The position numbers and the translations under genes were made by a program. The notes under the pieces are model-generated. The model was given only the letters and a program-made list of their open reading frames with translations, was not told the DNA's origin and searched no databases. DNA of 64,000 nucleotides from Agrocybe praecox. Lineage: Eukaryota > Basidiomycota > Agaricomycetes > Agaricales > Agrocybaceae. Below are positions 22,062 through 33,601 of the stretch, one piece after another; position 1 is the stretch's first letter, and the number at the start of each line of letters is the position of its first letter. The stretch covers positions 310,001-374,000 of the forward strand of contig OZ024840.1 in the NCBI GenBank assembly GCA_964017145.1, given 5' to 3'.

Positions 22062-24020
22062 CTCTTTGGCAACTCCGTATGACTTATCTTATCATTCGGG
22101 GACGGTCGACATATGCCGTACGTTCATTTTGGTTTCCCGACGTTATTCCTAGAACATAAGCTTTTCGACAGTGCAAAGCGGAGTGTGGTCAGTGGAGCCG
22201 GGTGGAGTCATATAGCTCAGCTGTCTTCCGTAAGCTGTTACCGTTGGCGGGAGGGACATGGTCTGCATTTGGCTAAATTCGTGTGGCACCGACAAGGTAT
22301 CCTGTCTTCTTCATCCCTACCTTTGGGGTCCCGGAACCCTACGTGACTCTATAACATTACACGGAGACGAGGGATGTTTCTTTCAAAAAGCATTTGGAAC
22401 CAGAGATATTCCGTTCAAGTTACAACGGCTGAGCGGTCGAGTTTCGATCCCACTCTAATTTAACAATCCTCGCCACGTCTAGGCTTAAGAAAATCCTACT
22501 TCTCGAGGACGTTGAAGGATTTTCTCAATCGTGTGTTCGGGTTTCCTGTAAACGATATTTGTGCGAATTACACCACCCCATGTCAGCGAAGCAGAGATCA
22601 TGACGATACACATCCATTGATGGTCTTCTTCGAACCGGCGAGCCGTCCTAGAGCCCATCCAGTAGAGACCAGGGTTTAATGCAGGTACAGAAGGACAGCT
22701 GTTTGCAAACTCATCGGGAAGGAACAGGGAAGCTCCGGCACAGTTAGAATTCACGAAGAAGACGCCCGTTCTTGGTTAGACTGCCAATTAGTACATGTTT
22801 ACACGATGTAAATATAGATTTGTGGAGTTACGAATCACGATTTTCCCAAGGCTACTTTATTTGGAAATAGGTGTTTTTAACTTGTGTTTTGTGAATACTT
22901 TTTGCACAATATATCTGCCATAGATACTACAAGTACAACGCCTATACGATTCAAATAACTAAGTAGAATACGCACACTTACGTGGCTCTAATTCATGTCG
23001 CACTTACATTCGACATCCAACGTTCATTCGGAAAACCATAGAGGAGACTACGTGCCATGCCGTCTTCTTCTTTCCTTCGACTCCACAAAACGCAGTACGT
23101 ACATTTTGACATTCATAATTCCTCACTTCCGTGGGCATCATACGTGGACTTAGCGCGGGTAGACAAATAGTTCTTGCCCAATAGCTACGTCATTCCTTGG
23201 TCATTCCGACTGTTTAGAAACATTCATAGACAATTTACCAAACTACGGAGAGGCACAATCAACGTTCCAATAGCTTCGGAGGCATTTAGAGCGACACTTG
23301 ATGATATGACTACACCAGATGTTGTAAGGTTGATATATAAATAACAGTAACTTCCGTATTTCATTTGTCAACAAATGACGATAGTATCCATGGTTGAATA
23401 GATAATGTTGCACAAAGAACTCAGTCGCGGTGGTATTGACTATATATTAATCTAGCTACCTGTTGCACAAACTAGATTTAATAAAGTAATAAGTAAAATA
23501 GTAATTAAAAAATATATCAAGCTTTACGAACCTCAGTCACGGTGGTATTGACTGAGGAGCGTAATTTGTATGTAGTGGATGATGAGGCGGGTAAAAATAA
23601 GGTTTAGATAAACAGGAAAAAAATAAATAGTTCCGTCGCCTCGAAAAGAAGGAAAGACGAGGGCGACTGATGTTGCACGTGGTTAGCGCGACTGATGACG
23701 CGCGTGCATTTTAGTGGTTCGCGGTGTGGCCAAAGGACTAAGCGAGTCCATATTCAACAGATAATCCATCCCCCCGTGTGTATAGAAAATCTCTGTGCAC
23801 TTATCCATCAGTGTATAATTATCCCTCCCATGTGTATAATAAATCTGCCTGTACTTATTCATCCGTTATAATTATCCATCTCGCGCATGGATAATTCATC
23901 GCCGAATTTGTCCATCCCGTGCATGGATAAATCGTTGCCAAATTTATTCATTATTTATACATCAACCTTGGCTTAGTAAATTACGTGCGGCGCTTATTGA
24001 TAGAAAGACGAGCATATAAA
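22062..24020. other. No gene seen; duplicated and AT-rich filler
   Basis: 22,062-23,310 is the non-coding part of segmental copy A. 23,311-24,020 is the spacer between copies A and B: AT-rich, with two copies of CGGTGGTATTGACT (23,430 and 23,541) and degenerate tandem units. Confidence 0.5.
23755..23965. repeat. Degenerate tandem repeat, units of about 50 bp
   Basis: Blocks of the form TTATCCATC, then GTGTGTATA or GCATGGATAA, then an AAATCT or CGCCGAATTT stretch recur about four times. Units differ in length and sequence. Confidence 0.45.
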
Positions 24021-24347
24021 TAAAGAACTCGGACAGGATTTCTGCACCGACATGGAATTTCAATCCAAGCGAAATTATACGCAAGTTAAGGTTAAGTTTA
24101 CATTTGAAGGATAGTCCGTGACAATACTAGGCTATTTACAAGAACGAATGAGTAAGCGATTCAATATCCAATATCAATGTTCGATGTCAGTTATCATAGG
24201 AGGCACTGGACAAATGTGATAGGGTGCTTATTTGAACAAGTCGTGTATCCTAGAAAGGTTTGCTTGAGTGTGTTCTGAATAAAAAATGTACGCGGAAAAA
24301 CATACTTATTCGGATGCTCCTCATTGCGCTCAGGACGTATTGGTTTC

Positions 24348-24521
24348 TCACAGACCGGGAAGGGCAGGAAGGGCAGGAACCAATCCCTCCAGGCCTGTGA
24401 TGGCACCTAACAAACTTCCGCTAAGCGAGCCAGAGTCGTCGTCTTGAGGGACAGGGGAAGAAGAAGCCGACTTCGCAAACATAATGACAGCTGCGAGAAT
24501 GATGCTGGCGTAGAACTTCAT
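24348..24521 (-). CDS. PVPQ-type short secreted protein, short form
   Basis: 57 residues: signal peptide MKFYASIILAAVIMFAKSAS, mature N-terminus SSPVPQDDDSG, and the hydrophobic end GLEGLVPALPALPGL. It is the paralogue of the gene at 21,670 but without the PAPPAF extension. The 5' UTR intron (24522-24588) again ends right at the ATG. High conservation of the signal peptide and of PVPQ/VPALP beside many replacements between them suggests these two segments are the constrained parts. Confidence 0.75.
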   Translation of the reverse strand: MKFYASIILAAVIMFAKSASSSPVPQDDDSGSLSGSLLGAITGLEGLVPALPALPGL

Positions 24522-24672
24522 CTGTAATGTATAACCAGAGAAGATATTCAGTATATTGCGTTCCCGACGAATCAAAGAAGTGGAATACCTTATACACTGG
24601 TGTTTAGCTGCGAGTATTTGTTCTTAAGTTCTGTGAGATGATTGATGATCCTTAAGGTTGCAGACTGACCTT

Positions 24673-24680
24673 CTTTTATA
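24673..24680 (-). promoter_or_regulatory. TATA box of PVPQ gene, copy B
   Basis: TATAAAAG on the minus strand at the position equivalent to 22,054-22,061. Confidence 0.5.
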
Positions 24681-25537
24681 CCCGTTGGCACCTCGGTATC
24701 TTATCTTGTGGACAGTCGACGTCTGCGGTGCATTCATTTTTGGTTTCCCGACGTTATTTCTAGAGCATAAGTTATTGGACAGTGCAAAGCGGAGTTTGGT
24801 CGGTGGAGCCATAAAGCTCATCTGTTTTCCGTAAGCTATGTATGCTGCAGAAGATGGTCAGATTAGTACACGGAAATGAGGAATATTTTCTTCAAAAAGT
24901 ATCCTGAACCAAAGGAATTCCGTTGAAGCTCCAACGAAGGGGCCAAGTCTCGATCGCACCCTAGTCCTAATTCCCCAATTCCCGCCACGTCTGGGCTTAA
25001 GAAAATACTACCTCTCGATGTCGAAGGATTTTCATAATCGCGTGTTCGGGTTTTCTTTAAACGATATTTATGCGAATAACACGAAATAAGGGGTCAGGTA
25101 CCAAAACAACGTCCACACCCTATGTCAGCAAAGCAGAGAATCATGACGATACACATCCAGTGATGGTCTTCTTTGAAACGGCAAGCCGTCCTAGAGCCCA
25201 TCCAGGAGAGACCTGGAGGTTTAATGCGGGTACAGAAGGACAGCTGTTTGCAAACTCATCGGGAAGGAACAGGGGGCGGAGCTCCCTAATGATGCACAGT
25301 TCGAATTCACGAAGAAGACGCCCGTTCTTGGTTAGACTACCAATTAGTACATGTTTACGCGATGTAAATATAGATTTGTGGAGTAACGAATCACGATTTT
25401 CCCATGGCTACTTTGTTTGGACATCTTATCTTATCTGATCAATTTCAATTCGAAATCTGTATAATACCAAGATAATACATGTTTTTACAAGTACAACGCT
25501 AAGTTCACGATTGAAACAACTAAAATCTCCTCCTCAA

Positions 25538-25894
25538 TCAAGGTTGCGGAACCCCAGGCATGGCCGGATGTATATGATAGGGGGGCTGCAATAACGAGTA
25601 TGGATAGGCAGGTATAGCACCTCCCAGAACCGGCGTCGCTGATCCTATACCGGCACTCACACCAACACCGTGGCCGTCATCACCATTCCCGTCACCAATA
25701 TTTCCTGGAGCAGTGGATATAGTATCCGACGTCGCTGGGTCGCTGTCTACGGGTGTGCTAGGTACGTCCAATGATCTTGTCGTTGTTATTGTTGTTATGA
25801 TGGCCCCCTCAGGCACAGGGATGGCGCTAGCCACCATAATGCTAGACGATAGGAGGACAATAAACGTCCACAAGCGACCCGAAATGAACTGCAT
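25538..25894 (-). CDS. Secreted proline/glycine-rich protein
   Basis: Starts MQFISGRLWTFIVLLSSSIM, a signal peptide ending near ASA, followed by IPVPEGAI, a Thr/Asp/Ser stretch, GDGNGDDGHGVGVSAGIGS, and a Pro/Tyr-rich end (YPYSLLQPPYHIHPAMPG). No cysteine pattern and no known domain. The IPVPEG mature start echoes the PVPQ genes. A start at 25936 or 25975 is possible but would bury the signal peptide. It lies inside segmental copy B and is missing from copy A. Confidence 0.6.
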   Translation of the reverse strand: MQFISGRLWTFIVLLSSSIMVASAIPVPEGAIITTITTTRSLDVPSTPVDSDPATSDTISTAPGNIGDGNGDDGHGVGVSAGIGSATPVLGGAIPAYPYSLLQPPYHIHPAMPGVPQP

Positions 25895-26511
25895 CGCAGT
25901 ATAAAAAAAACTTCTACGCATCAGACTAAGCGCCATTTTATCTTCCAAATAAATAAAAGTTAGTACCTGATTCAAGGCCAGCGCTCCTTTGGACTAGAAT
26001 TGCGATTGATTTGAGTAATTGATTCGAATGACGCAAGCGATGTGAACGAGTAAACGGACGAATGTGCGACAAGCTCAGTAGTGACTATGCAAAAACCCTC
26101 CAAGCGGCCGTTGACCCACCTCCGCTTTATAGCAAGCATAAAGCTAAAACTTAGCTTATGGGAGAATGAGACTAGAACTAGGTAGAATACACACATTTAC
26201 GTAGCTCAAATCTATGTCGCACTTACATACGACATTCAACGTTCATCGGACAAAACCAGAGGAGACTACATGCCATGCCGCCTCCTTCCTTCGAGTCCAC
26301 AAAGCGCAGTACGTTTTTGTCATTCATGATTCCTCACTTCCGTAGGCATCATACGTGGGCTTAGCGCGGGTAGAGAAGTAGTTCTTGCGCAAAAGCTATT
26401 TCATTCCGAGCGTTTAGAAACATTTATAGACGATTTACCAAACTACGGAGAAGCACGACCAACATCCCAATAGCTTCGGAGGCATTTAGAGCGGCACTGG
26501 CGATATGACTA

Positions 26512-26965
26512 ATGAAGACATATTTGACGACGGCATAGCCATTTTTGGCGTTGGTGCAACTCACACGCGCTATAAATAAGTTTGCGGCTTATGGTTTCTG
26601 CTGATCATCTATGACGTGAACGAATAAAACGTCAAAAAGAGATTACGAGACAATTATCGTCGAAGTGATATACGGAGTCATGAAAGAAATACATTTTATG
26701 TTCGAATTACATGGTTGAGAAAGAGATACAAAAGGTATTGAAAGAGAAAATAACGGAGAAATGAATACAGTACACTATAGATGGAAGGGGTAATTGTCCG
26801 AGCGATTCAAATTATCCGAAGGCTTAACCCAATATCGAGTCGAACATCATCCCACCAGGACTTCACACTCGTTCATTTAAACAACTTCGAACCTACAAAA
26901 ACAAAGAAAGTCCGTCAACATCAACTCCAACTCCAAACATACAACGCAAAAACAAAACAAAAAAC
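26512..26965. other. Intergenic, no gene seen
   Basis: 3' flank of the HAM1-like gene; nothing supported. Confidence 0.4.
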
Positions 26966-29900
26966 TCACGCATCACTCCTCCACTCCTTCCCACTTTCCC
27001 TCATCTCCTGCCTCTTCTCAACCTTATTAACCCACCCAGAAGGATGACCTTGTTCACTCAATATCGAACCACGTTTATCGCCCACAATCTTAAACTGCGA
27101 AGCCTTGGAATCAACAGACCGACCGACCGAGGACGCGTCGGATTTCTTCTGGTTGAATATCTGTATTGAATAAAACGAGAAATGATGAGCAGTGCATCAA
27201 AGACGGGAAGAAGGAAAGAGAAAGAAAACATACATCTTTCAACACCTCCACCCTGTTCCCATCCTCACTCTTCTTCGCGCTCTCCATCCTATCCCTCACA
27301 CCGATCAGCTGTCCGTCGAGGTATTCACACGCAGTAACCAGCGCGTCCCTGATCGCCTTCTCGATCTGCTTCTTGATCAAACCAGTAGCGAGGGGCCGAA
27401 GGGTCTTGTACAAGAAATCATGGTTCGAATCTCTAATCGAGAACTTGAGCGTGTCAACTTTGACGTGCACGGAGTGGACTTTGAATATGGAGGATGGGTC
27501 GTGTTTGGAGGAGATCAACTCGATTGTTGCCTGGGGAGGTTATTGTTATCATCATCATCATTATCGTCAGAGACAGAGAGAGGCGTACGCTCAATCCTTG
27601 GCCACCCAGGAGGACATCCGCCAATCCTGAATCTTTCATCTTGGGAATACCAGTCTTCTTCCTATAATAAAACGCAACATCACGCATGTCCGCTTGCATC
27701 TGCTCCAGGTTCAACTTGATCTACACAAGATTAAAAGAGAATTTCAACACCAGCGTCAGCATAGAGTGAAAGGAAAAAATAGAGGAGAGGCACAAGGAGA
27801 ACTCATGACGCACCCTATGCCTACTATCATCGTTAATAGCTCCGTACGGACTAAACTTGACATAATTGTTCGCCTCAAGTTCGACAATGTTAGGGAACAA
27901 ATTGCGTCCCTGCAAAGTCAGATTCTCAACCACCAAGTCCAACGCATCGTCGCTGTACTCGATGCGTGGGATGGGGATATAGCCAGCCTGCGTAAATCGA
28001 ATATCAAAACAAGCAAGAGAGGAAACGGATATATATGCGTACCTGATCAATAAGCTTGGGCAAAATGACCTTGCGAATATCATCCCAAAGCTCAGGTTTG
28101 AACTTCAAACTACCCTCACTGTCAAACAACAAATCCTTCGTGAGGCGGGCCCAGTCCTCTCCGAACTGCCTATTGAGCTGCAAATTCCCTGTCAGTAGAT
28201 GACTTACAACGTAATGGACACCACATACCGGATCCTCGCCGAGGCCACCAAACCATGTACTAACGCTTCCAAAGAGGTTATCGAAATGGGATTTATATTT
28301 GACATCGTAAAACTCCCTTCCAAGTTCGCGGAGGCGGTTTCCATGTTGGTTACACTCCGGTTCAAGGACGTAGCCTGGCTCGAGGAGGACCTGCAACAAA
28401 TCACACGAGAAAAAAAAGCGCAAGACGACGACACGTCAGAACATAGTCAACAGACGTAAAAATGGCGAGTAAATTCTTACCTTGCGCAAGTACAATTCCC
28501 CAGCCTCGAACCACTCCCTCAACGCCCTATCCCTATTCGCATCATCTGCAAGCGCGTCAATAGCATCAGTGATCACGTCCATAGACTGTCCATTCGCAAA
28601 GCGTTCGAGGATCGTGCGAAGAGCCGCTATGCAGTATTTGAGGTTCGAGGACTAGTCATATAGATATTAAGTATATATTGGAGAAATGCTAGAATGAAGG
28701 AACGAAAAACGTACCTCAACATTCTTCGTCCCATGCTCTCCAACACTCCCAGCCGCATTTCTCCCATGCCCAGCGTACTCCTTGAGCGCATCAAGGAGCC
28801 AAGTCATGCTCTGCTGATAGTCGTCGTGCTTCTGACACTCCAGGATGACCTGAAGAATAAAAAGATATTTATCAGAACCGACGTTCCATGACATAGACGA
28901 ACATGCAGAGAAGAAAATATAACAAACGCACCTTCTTTCCCCTGAACAAAAATCTCTCCCTCCTCTCCTCAGGGAAATACTCCTCGCTCAAAAACTCCCT
29001 AGTCCGATCCGTCTTGTTCTTTGCCAAATCCTTATGTTTTTGTGGTATGCGGTCGTTGATCGTGTCCTGTACAAGATAACATAGTCAGAACGGGTCGAAG
29101 AGATAACAAACGAAAGAATAAAAGAATGAAAAGGTAACGCACTCTAACACCTCTCATCCGATCCATAACCCCCCTCTTTTTCTCATCCATAGCAGCATCA
29201 GGATTCTCCGCATCCTGTACATCCCCAACCTGCTCCCTTACCACTTGCTTGCCCTGCTGCACCATCCCAGGGCCATGTTCCCTCGCAGTATCAACCGCAA
29301 TACCCCCAGCCCCGCCCCTCTCTCTATATTCACCCGCCGCTTCCTTCCCCTGCACAACAATGTCCCTCGCCTCCCTCCTCTGCCCATCAGCAGTATTAAC
29401 AAACGCCGCATCTGGTTCGTTCGGGTCGTTCCTGATCGCTTGTTGTGTCCCCGGGACGCGCGCCTCAAGCACAGGCGTCTCATTCGTGTCCTGCGTCTTT
29501 CGCCCGCCTTCGGTGATGAATTCATTGTCGGGTGCGGGCTCATCGACGGTGGCGAGTTGGTCTGGGTGAGGCGCAATGCTGGAGGCGAGGTTCGAGGCGG
29601 ATATAGAAAAGAGGTCACGCCCTATGAGTGAGAAGTCTGAGAGGAGCTTGCGGATTTCAGAGTTGGTAAGGATGAGAGAGAGGATCGTGCGGAGATGCTT
29701 GATAGCTAGAAGGAAGTGACATTATTTATTAGTACCAAGAACTCGAATGCAGAGAAGAATAAAACTCAAACCCACCTAAATCTTTATCCCCCTCAACCTT
29801 CCCCTCCCCGAGCCTCTCGTCCAAATCACCCAAAACACCTTCCTTCGTACCCTGCACCAAACTATCCGTATCCACCTCCTTCGACGTGCGCCACACGAAA

Positions 29901-30435
29901 TCCTGGATCAACTCATCGCTGTTCTTCTCCCCAAGGATTTGCTTCGTAGTCTCAATGATGCGCTGCAAATCCTGGATGAGCCGGCGGCCTTCAGAGGATA
30001 TCGTTGGTGCCGGTCCGCCTGCGAGTGATCCAAGATTGGAGGGGTGGGTGGTTGGTCCTGCGGTACGTTGTGTACCGGACGGCGTAGTCGTAGTACTCGT
30101 AGTAGTCGCAGCAGTCGTTGGTTTTGGAGAAATCCCAGCACCAGTAGTAGTAGCAGAAGAACCGGCAGGTGCGATTTCCTTCTGTACATAGCTGAGTGCC
30201 TTCACGAGCTGTGCGTTCGTAGGGAGCTTTCCCTTACGCAAGGCGGATATGATACCGTATAAGCGTATCTAAGAAAACGACGAGCCAGTCAGGAATAAGA
30301 AAAGAGATAGAAATGACAAAGAAAACATACCTTCCGGTCCACATCAGCCTCCTTCTTTTCCCTATCCACAGGGTCAACAACAGACCCTTTGGCGGGGTGC
30401 GCGCTTATATCCTTCGGCGCTGGTGCGAGCGACAT
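26966..30435 (-). CDS. HAM1-like N-terminal domain protein
   Basis: Multi-exon gene starting MSLAPAPKDISAHPAKG. Exons in order encode LRKGKLPTNAQLVKALSYVQ, a Thr/Pro-rich linker, RLIQDLQRIIETTKQILGEK, IKHLRTILSLILTNSEIRKL with LLSDFSLIGRDLF, an acidic linker, HKDLAKNKTDRTREFLSEEY with FPEERRERFLFRGKK, LREWFEAGELYLRKVLLEPG, FKPELWDDIRKVILPKLIDQ, GYIPIPRIEYSDDALDLVVE, and VHVKVDTLKFSIRDSNHDFL with KTLRPLATGLIKKQIEKAIRDAL, ending EWRSDA. This matches the large fungal family with HAM1-like N-terminal (pfam14613) and related C-terminal domains, whose C-terminal half looks like a BPI/SMP-type lipid-binding fold. The cellular role is unknown. All exons are in frame with clean GT-AG introns of 50-80 bp, so it appears intact and is likely a core gene. 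Confidence 0.85.
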
Positions 30436-31631
30436 GGGTTATAGTTGGTTGATTATATGTTTGTGGGTATGTCGTATGTGAGTTTAGGTATCGTCGTTTG
30501 TTCAAAGAATCAAAGGAGTCAAGGACGAAAGAACGAAAAGGTATTTGTATCCCTCTTTGCACCACAAGGATCCACCCCTATCTCGAGCAGACGTCATAGC
30601 GCGTCATTTTATGGATAGCCCAGTCCATTCTTTCATGTGAGACAGGACTAGGACAAGGTGGTGGTCATAGGAGAAGTGGGTACCAATGGTTCGTGACGTC
30701 ACCTATTATTTTAATTTGACAATGGCCGTGTGAATCAAACCAAACCGTGCGATCTGACTTCAAAATTTTATTATCCATACACAATACATTTCATAGACTA
30801 GTACAAGAAACTTCTAGAGGACCACAGATATGATTATAACTTAACGCATCAACTGGATCACTCCCGAATACCAGAAATCTTCTTTACCAAGCAAAGAAGA
30901 AAAAGGAAAGAAAATCAGAATCCTGCAATGAGTGCGTCTGGTCAGCCGTCCAAAGTTCCATCTTCCTAAAGGTTCATTTCTCATCGTCTATCACCAATCG
31001 AGCAATGATAGTGCAGAGTAATATCAATGATGCCAGTCGATAATGTTCCCCCAAAGGAGGATGGAAAAGGATTCGGAAATAAAGACTTATATGTACCAGC
31101 CAGATAGCGAAGTAGAAGTGTCCAATTCATAGACACATGGCCATCCACATCCATGACTTTCGTCGAGAACTTCAGGCTGATGCCTGTTGGCTTATTAAGC
31201 AGATCAAAAATCGGGATCGAGTCTGAGAGTGGAATGGATGGTATATGTAGTTATGCGGAAAAACGGTGTCTGATAGTGCCGAGAAGCACGTCACCAAAGA
31301 CCAAAAAAAACTGCTGCAAACCACGGCCATGCGCGAATAGCACATCCTCCATGAAGCAACAGGGAACCAAGTCTGGAATCTCTGGCGTACTCCATCAGTC
31401 AAAAGAACGAACGGTGCAGGGGGCTACGTCGTCGTCGTCACTATCCGCAACCAAATCACTGATGTGACCGACGACAACGATTATACTATGCCCGGCTTCA
31501 AAAAAGATGGAGAACGAGATACGAGCAAAGATATGGTTCAGAGGCACATGGTTGCGAGATGTTACTAATTTGTAAAAGAGGACGAGATCGAGAAAGACCG
31601 AGAAATGGATGTGGGAACGGGAAAAAAGTTA
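30436..31631. other. Intergenic with remnant of a membrane protein gene
   Basis: Upstream region of the HAM1-like gene. On the minus strand, 31,000-31,470 contains open pieces such as LLNKPTGISLKFSTKVMDVD and DLVPCCFMEDVLFAHG that may be further 3' exons of the gene fragment at 31,632. The same block is recognisable at 37,500-38,000. Confidence 0.35.
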
Positions 31632-32047
31632 TCATTCGGGAAAGACTGACAGATTCGCATAAAAAGGGTTTCGCAAAGACAACGAAGGAGGGAACATGTC
31701 CCAAATATGTATGCGCTTCTCCCACCAGCCACGAAAAGTAAAAATCTTTTCTGCACAACGCATAGAAATATCACATAAAAGCACACGAGGACGAAAGAAA
31801 CAAACGAAAACATCGAATATATGCGCATATACAGAACTTACCTCAAACGCGGTCTCGACATGATCCAGAAACAACATAAATCCAAATGAGCCATCCAATG
31901 CGTCAAGAAGAGTAGCAATAAGTAACCCGGGGGATTTGCTTTTCTGGCAGGAGCGGAAAATAAGAACAAGAAAGATAAAACCGAAATGCACGGCGGCACA
32001 AATCAGACACCCAGCAGCATAAGCACTGGGGAGGGTATAAGCAGGAG
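31632..32047 (-). CDS. Partial multi-pass membrane protein, unrecognised
   Basis: Two exons (32047-31842 and 31750-31632) join in frame. They encode APAYTLPSAYAAGCLICAAV, HFGFIFLVLIFRSCQKSKSP, GLLIATLLDALDGSFGFMLF and, after a 91-bp intron, LLFVAGGRSAYIFGTCSLLR before a stop. At least three hydrophobic helices are present. The 5' end is missing: no initiating exon can be found upstream of 32,047 and the first exon starts after an acceptor. I do not recognise the family. A decayed relative lies at 37,470-38,270. Confidence 0.4.
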
Positions 32048-32573
32048 CTATGTGTATGCGTCAATTTGTGAGAGGGGTACAAGACTAAGAAGAAGGATGT
32101 AGTGGGAGGAAGGAAGGAGGGAAGGCAGGAAGAGTCGGTTTAATATACATATCGGGGTTCGAATTAAATTTCTGCGGAGCTCAGACTTCCTCGGTAACCG
32201 GCGAACCTCATCGACTCAGCGTCCATCCTTCTTCTTCTTCTTCATTCCCTCCTTGTGGAATGCGCTGGCTTGTTTCTCCAAATCAGCAACTCTGACCAAC
32301 CTTGACTTTCTTGTTTTATCAAGCTCATTTCTCCATCATGATAGCATTACTACACTTGGAACCGACGGCTTGATTAAGGCATCCCTCCGTTGCACAAAAA
32401 GGTCAAGAAGCATGGAACTGGCCTGAGTGGCTAGATAAAATATTAGATTGGAAATACACCAAGATGTAGTTGATGAAGAGAAAGGATGAAGAGACCAGCA
32501 ATCAGTTGCAGATCAGAATGGTGCCGAATTCGGACATCGAGAAGGAGCACAGCCACGCCAACTTTCTCACATG
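32048..32573. other. Intergenic, no gene seen
   Basis: Purine-rich sequence, no supported gene. A GAGCACAGCCAC box at 32,545-32,556 precedes the tRNA. Confidence 0.4.
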
Positions 32574-32647
32574 GGGTCGATGGCGTAGTTGGTTATCGCA
32601 TCTGTCTAACACACAGAAGGTCCTCAGTTCGATCCTGGGTCAACTCA
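32574..32647 (+). tRNA. tRNA-Val (AAC)
   Basis: Same 74-nt sequence as the copy at 11,977 apart from the T loop (TTCGATC). The C5:A68 acceptor mismatch is present. A T5 run follows directly. The GAGCACAGCCAC box ends 17 bases upstream. Confidence 0.92.
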
Positions 32648-33373
32648 CTTTTTGCATAGCTCTCCGTGTTTACTAACCCCCTCCCCACAACAGAAACGTA
32701 CGTCCAGATATACTAACTCTTTTTGCAAGTTGCCATTTCTCCGCACTAACTCCTGGGGTATTGCGTACGTTGAAAGATCAGAGGAGTGATTTCGTGCTTC
32801 CTGAGTTAATTTTGATCTTTGAAAAACAGATTTTCCGTGTTTATCATTGCGCGTACGGTTCTGATACACCCGCCTAACGTTAACTTTCATGTCCTCCCAC
32901 ACAGCATAGCCTTCCTTCCCCAGTGCCCAGACATGCAATGGTCAACTCAAACGGAACGGCGTTCATTTCTAAGGTGTCGTTTCCAGAATAGACAATTTTA
33001 TCTAGAACCTGGATTGTGAACTAAGGTTGGAGCAAACAGTAATTTCAAAACAATAACGATTTCTCTAACACCGCATCTTACAGAACGAATGAAGTCGTCA
33101 CTCCACAATGGAAGTTCGTCATTCAGAACTCGAAAGTAATCGTGCTTCGATCTTGAAGGTATATAAGATACAAATCACTACTCATATTCGAATCATATCC
33201 AACAGTTAAATCCTTCCAACTTTTCAACACACAATTTGCACCGCCCAGCAATTTTCTAACAGCCAACGCAAATATTTCCAAGGTCAGTCCATATTCATTC
33301 TTTAATACGCCCGGCTCCTGCTCTACGTATACATACCCCAACAAATCACGAAAGCTAAAACCTATCCTTACAG
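32648..33373. other. Intergenic with promoter of the third PVPQ gene
   Basis: A TATATAAG stretch near 33,161-33,170 is a candidate TATA box for the gene at 33,374. A 5' UTR intron occupies 33,283-33,373. Confidence 0.45.
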
Positions 33374-33601
33374 ATGAAATTCACCACCAGCATCATCGTC
33401 TCCGTCGTCTCCCTCTTCTTTACCCAAATCGCAGCTACTCCCGTTCCTCAGGGAACCGACACTACCCCTCCACCTACAGACCCACTCGCAGGTCTTACCG
33501 AGGTCACCGGGATTCTCGGCACAGTCACAGGCGCAATATCCGGCGTCCTCCCCGCAGGAGTCGTCCCTGCTCTCCCTCTCCCAGCTATTGGAGGTCTCTA
33601 A
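33374..33601 (+). CDS. PVPQ-type short secreted protein
   Basis: 75 residues: signal peptide MKFTTSIIVSVVSLFFTQIA, then ATPVPQGTDTTPPPTDPLAG, LTEVTGILGTVTGAISGVLP, and the end GVVPALPLPAIGGL. It shares with the genes at 21,670 and 24,348 the MKF start, PVPQ just after the predicted cleavage site, alternating Gly/Leu/Val, a VPALP motif near the C-terminus, and a 5' UTR intron (33283-33373, GTCAGT to ACAG) that ends exactly at the ATG. No cysteine. Function unknown; such short secreted peptides are often condition-specific in fungi. Confidence 0.75.
   Translation: MKFTTSIIVSVVSLFFTQIAATPVPQGTDTTPPPTDPLAGLTEVTGILGTVTGAISGVLPAGVVPALPLPAIGGL

Larger units (their letters stand above)
21349..23310. 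repeat. Segmental duplication, copy A
   Basis: Ordered near-identical blocks link this stretch to 24,021-26,511, starting with TAAAGAACTCGGACAGG and ending at GGCATTTAGAGCG. Copy A carries the longer PVPQ peptide gene. It lacks the secreted protein gene that lies inside copy B: the flanking blocks ACAAGTACAACGC and GTAGAATAC are close together here but about 650 bp apart there. Confidence 0.85.
24021..26511. repeat. Segmental duplication, copy B
   Basis: Direct copy of 21,349-23,310. It includes the shorter PVPQ gene, its promoter and flanks, and an additional secreted protein gene (25,538-25,894) not present in copy A. Confidence 0.85.
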
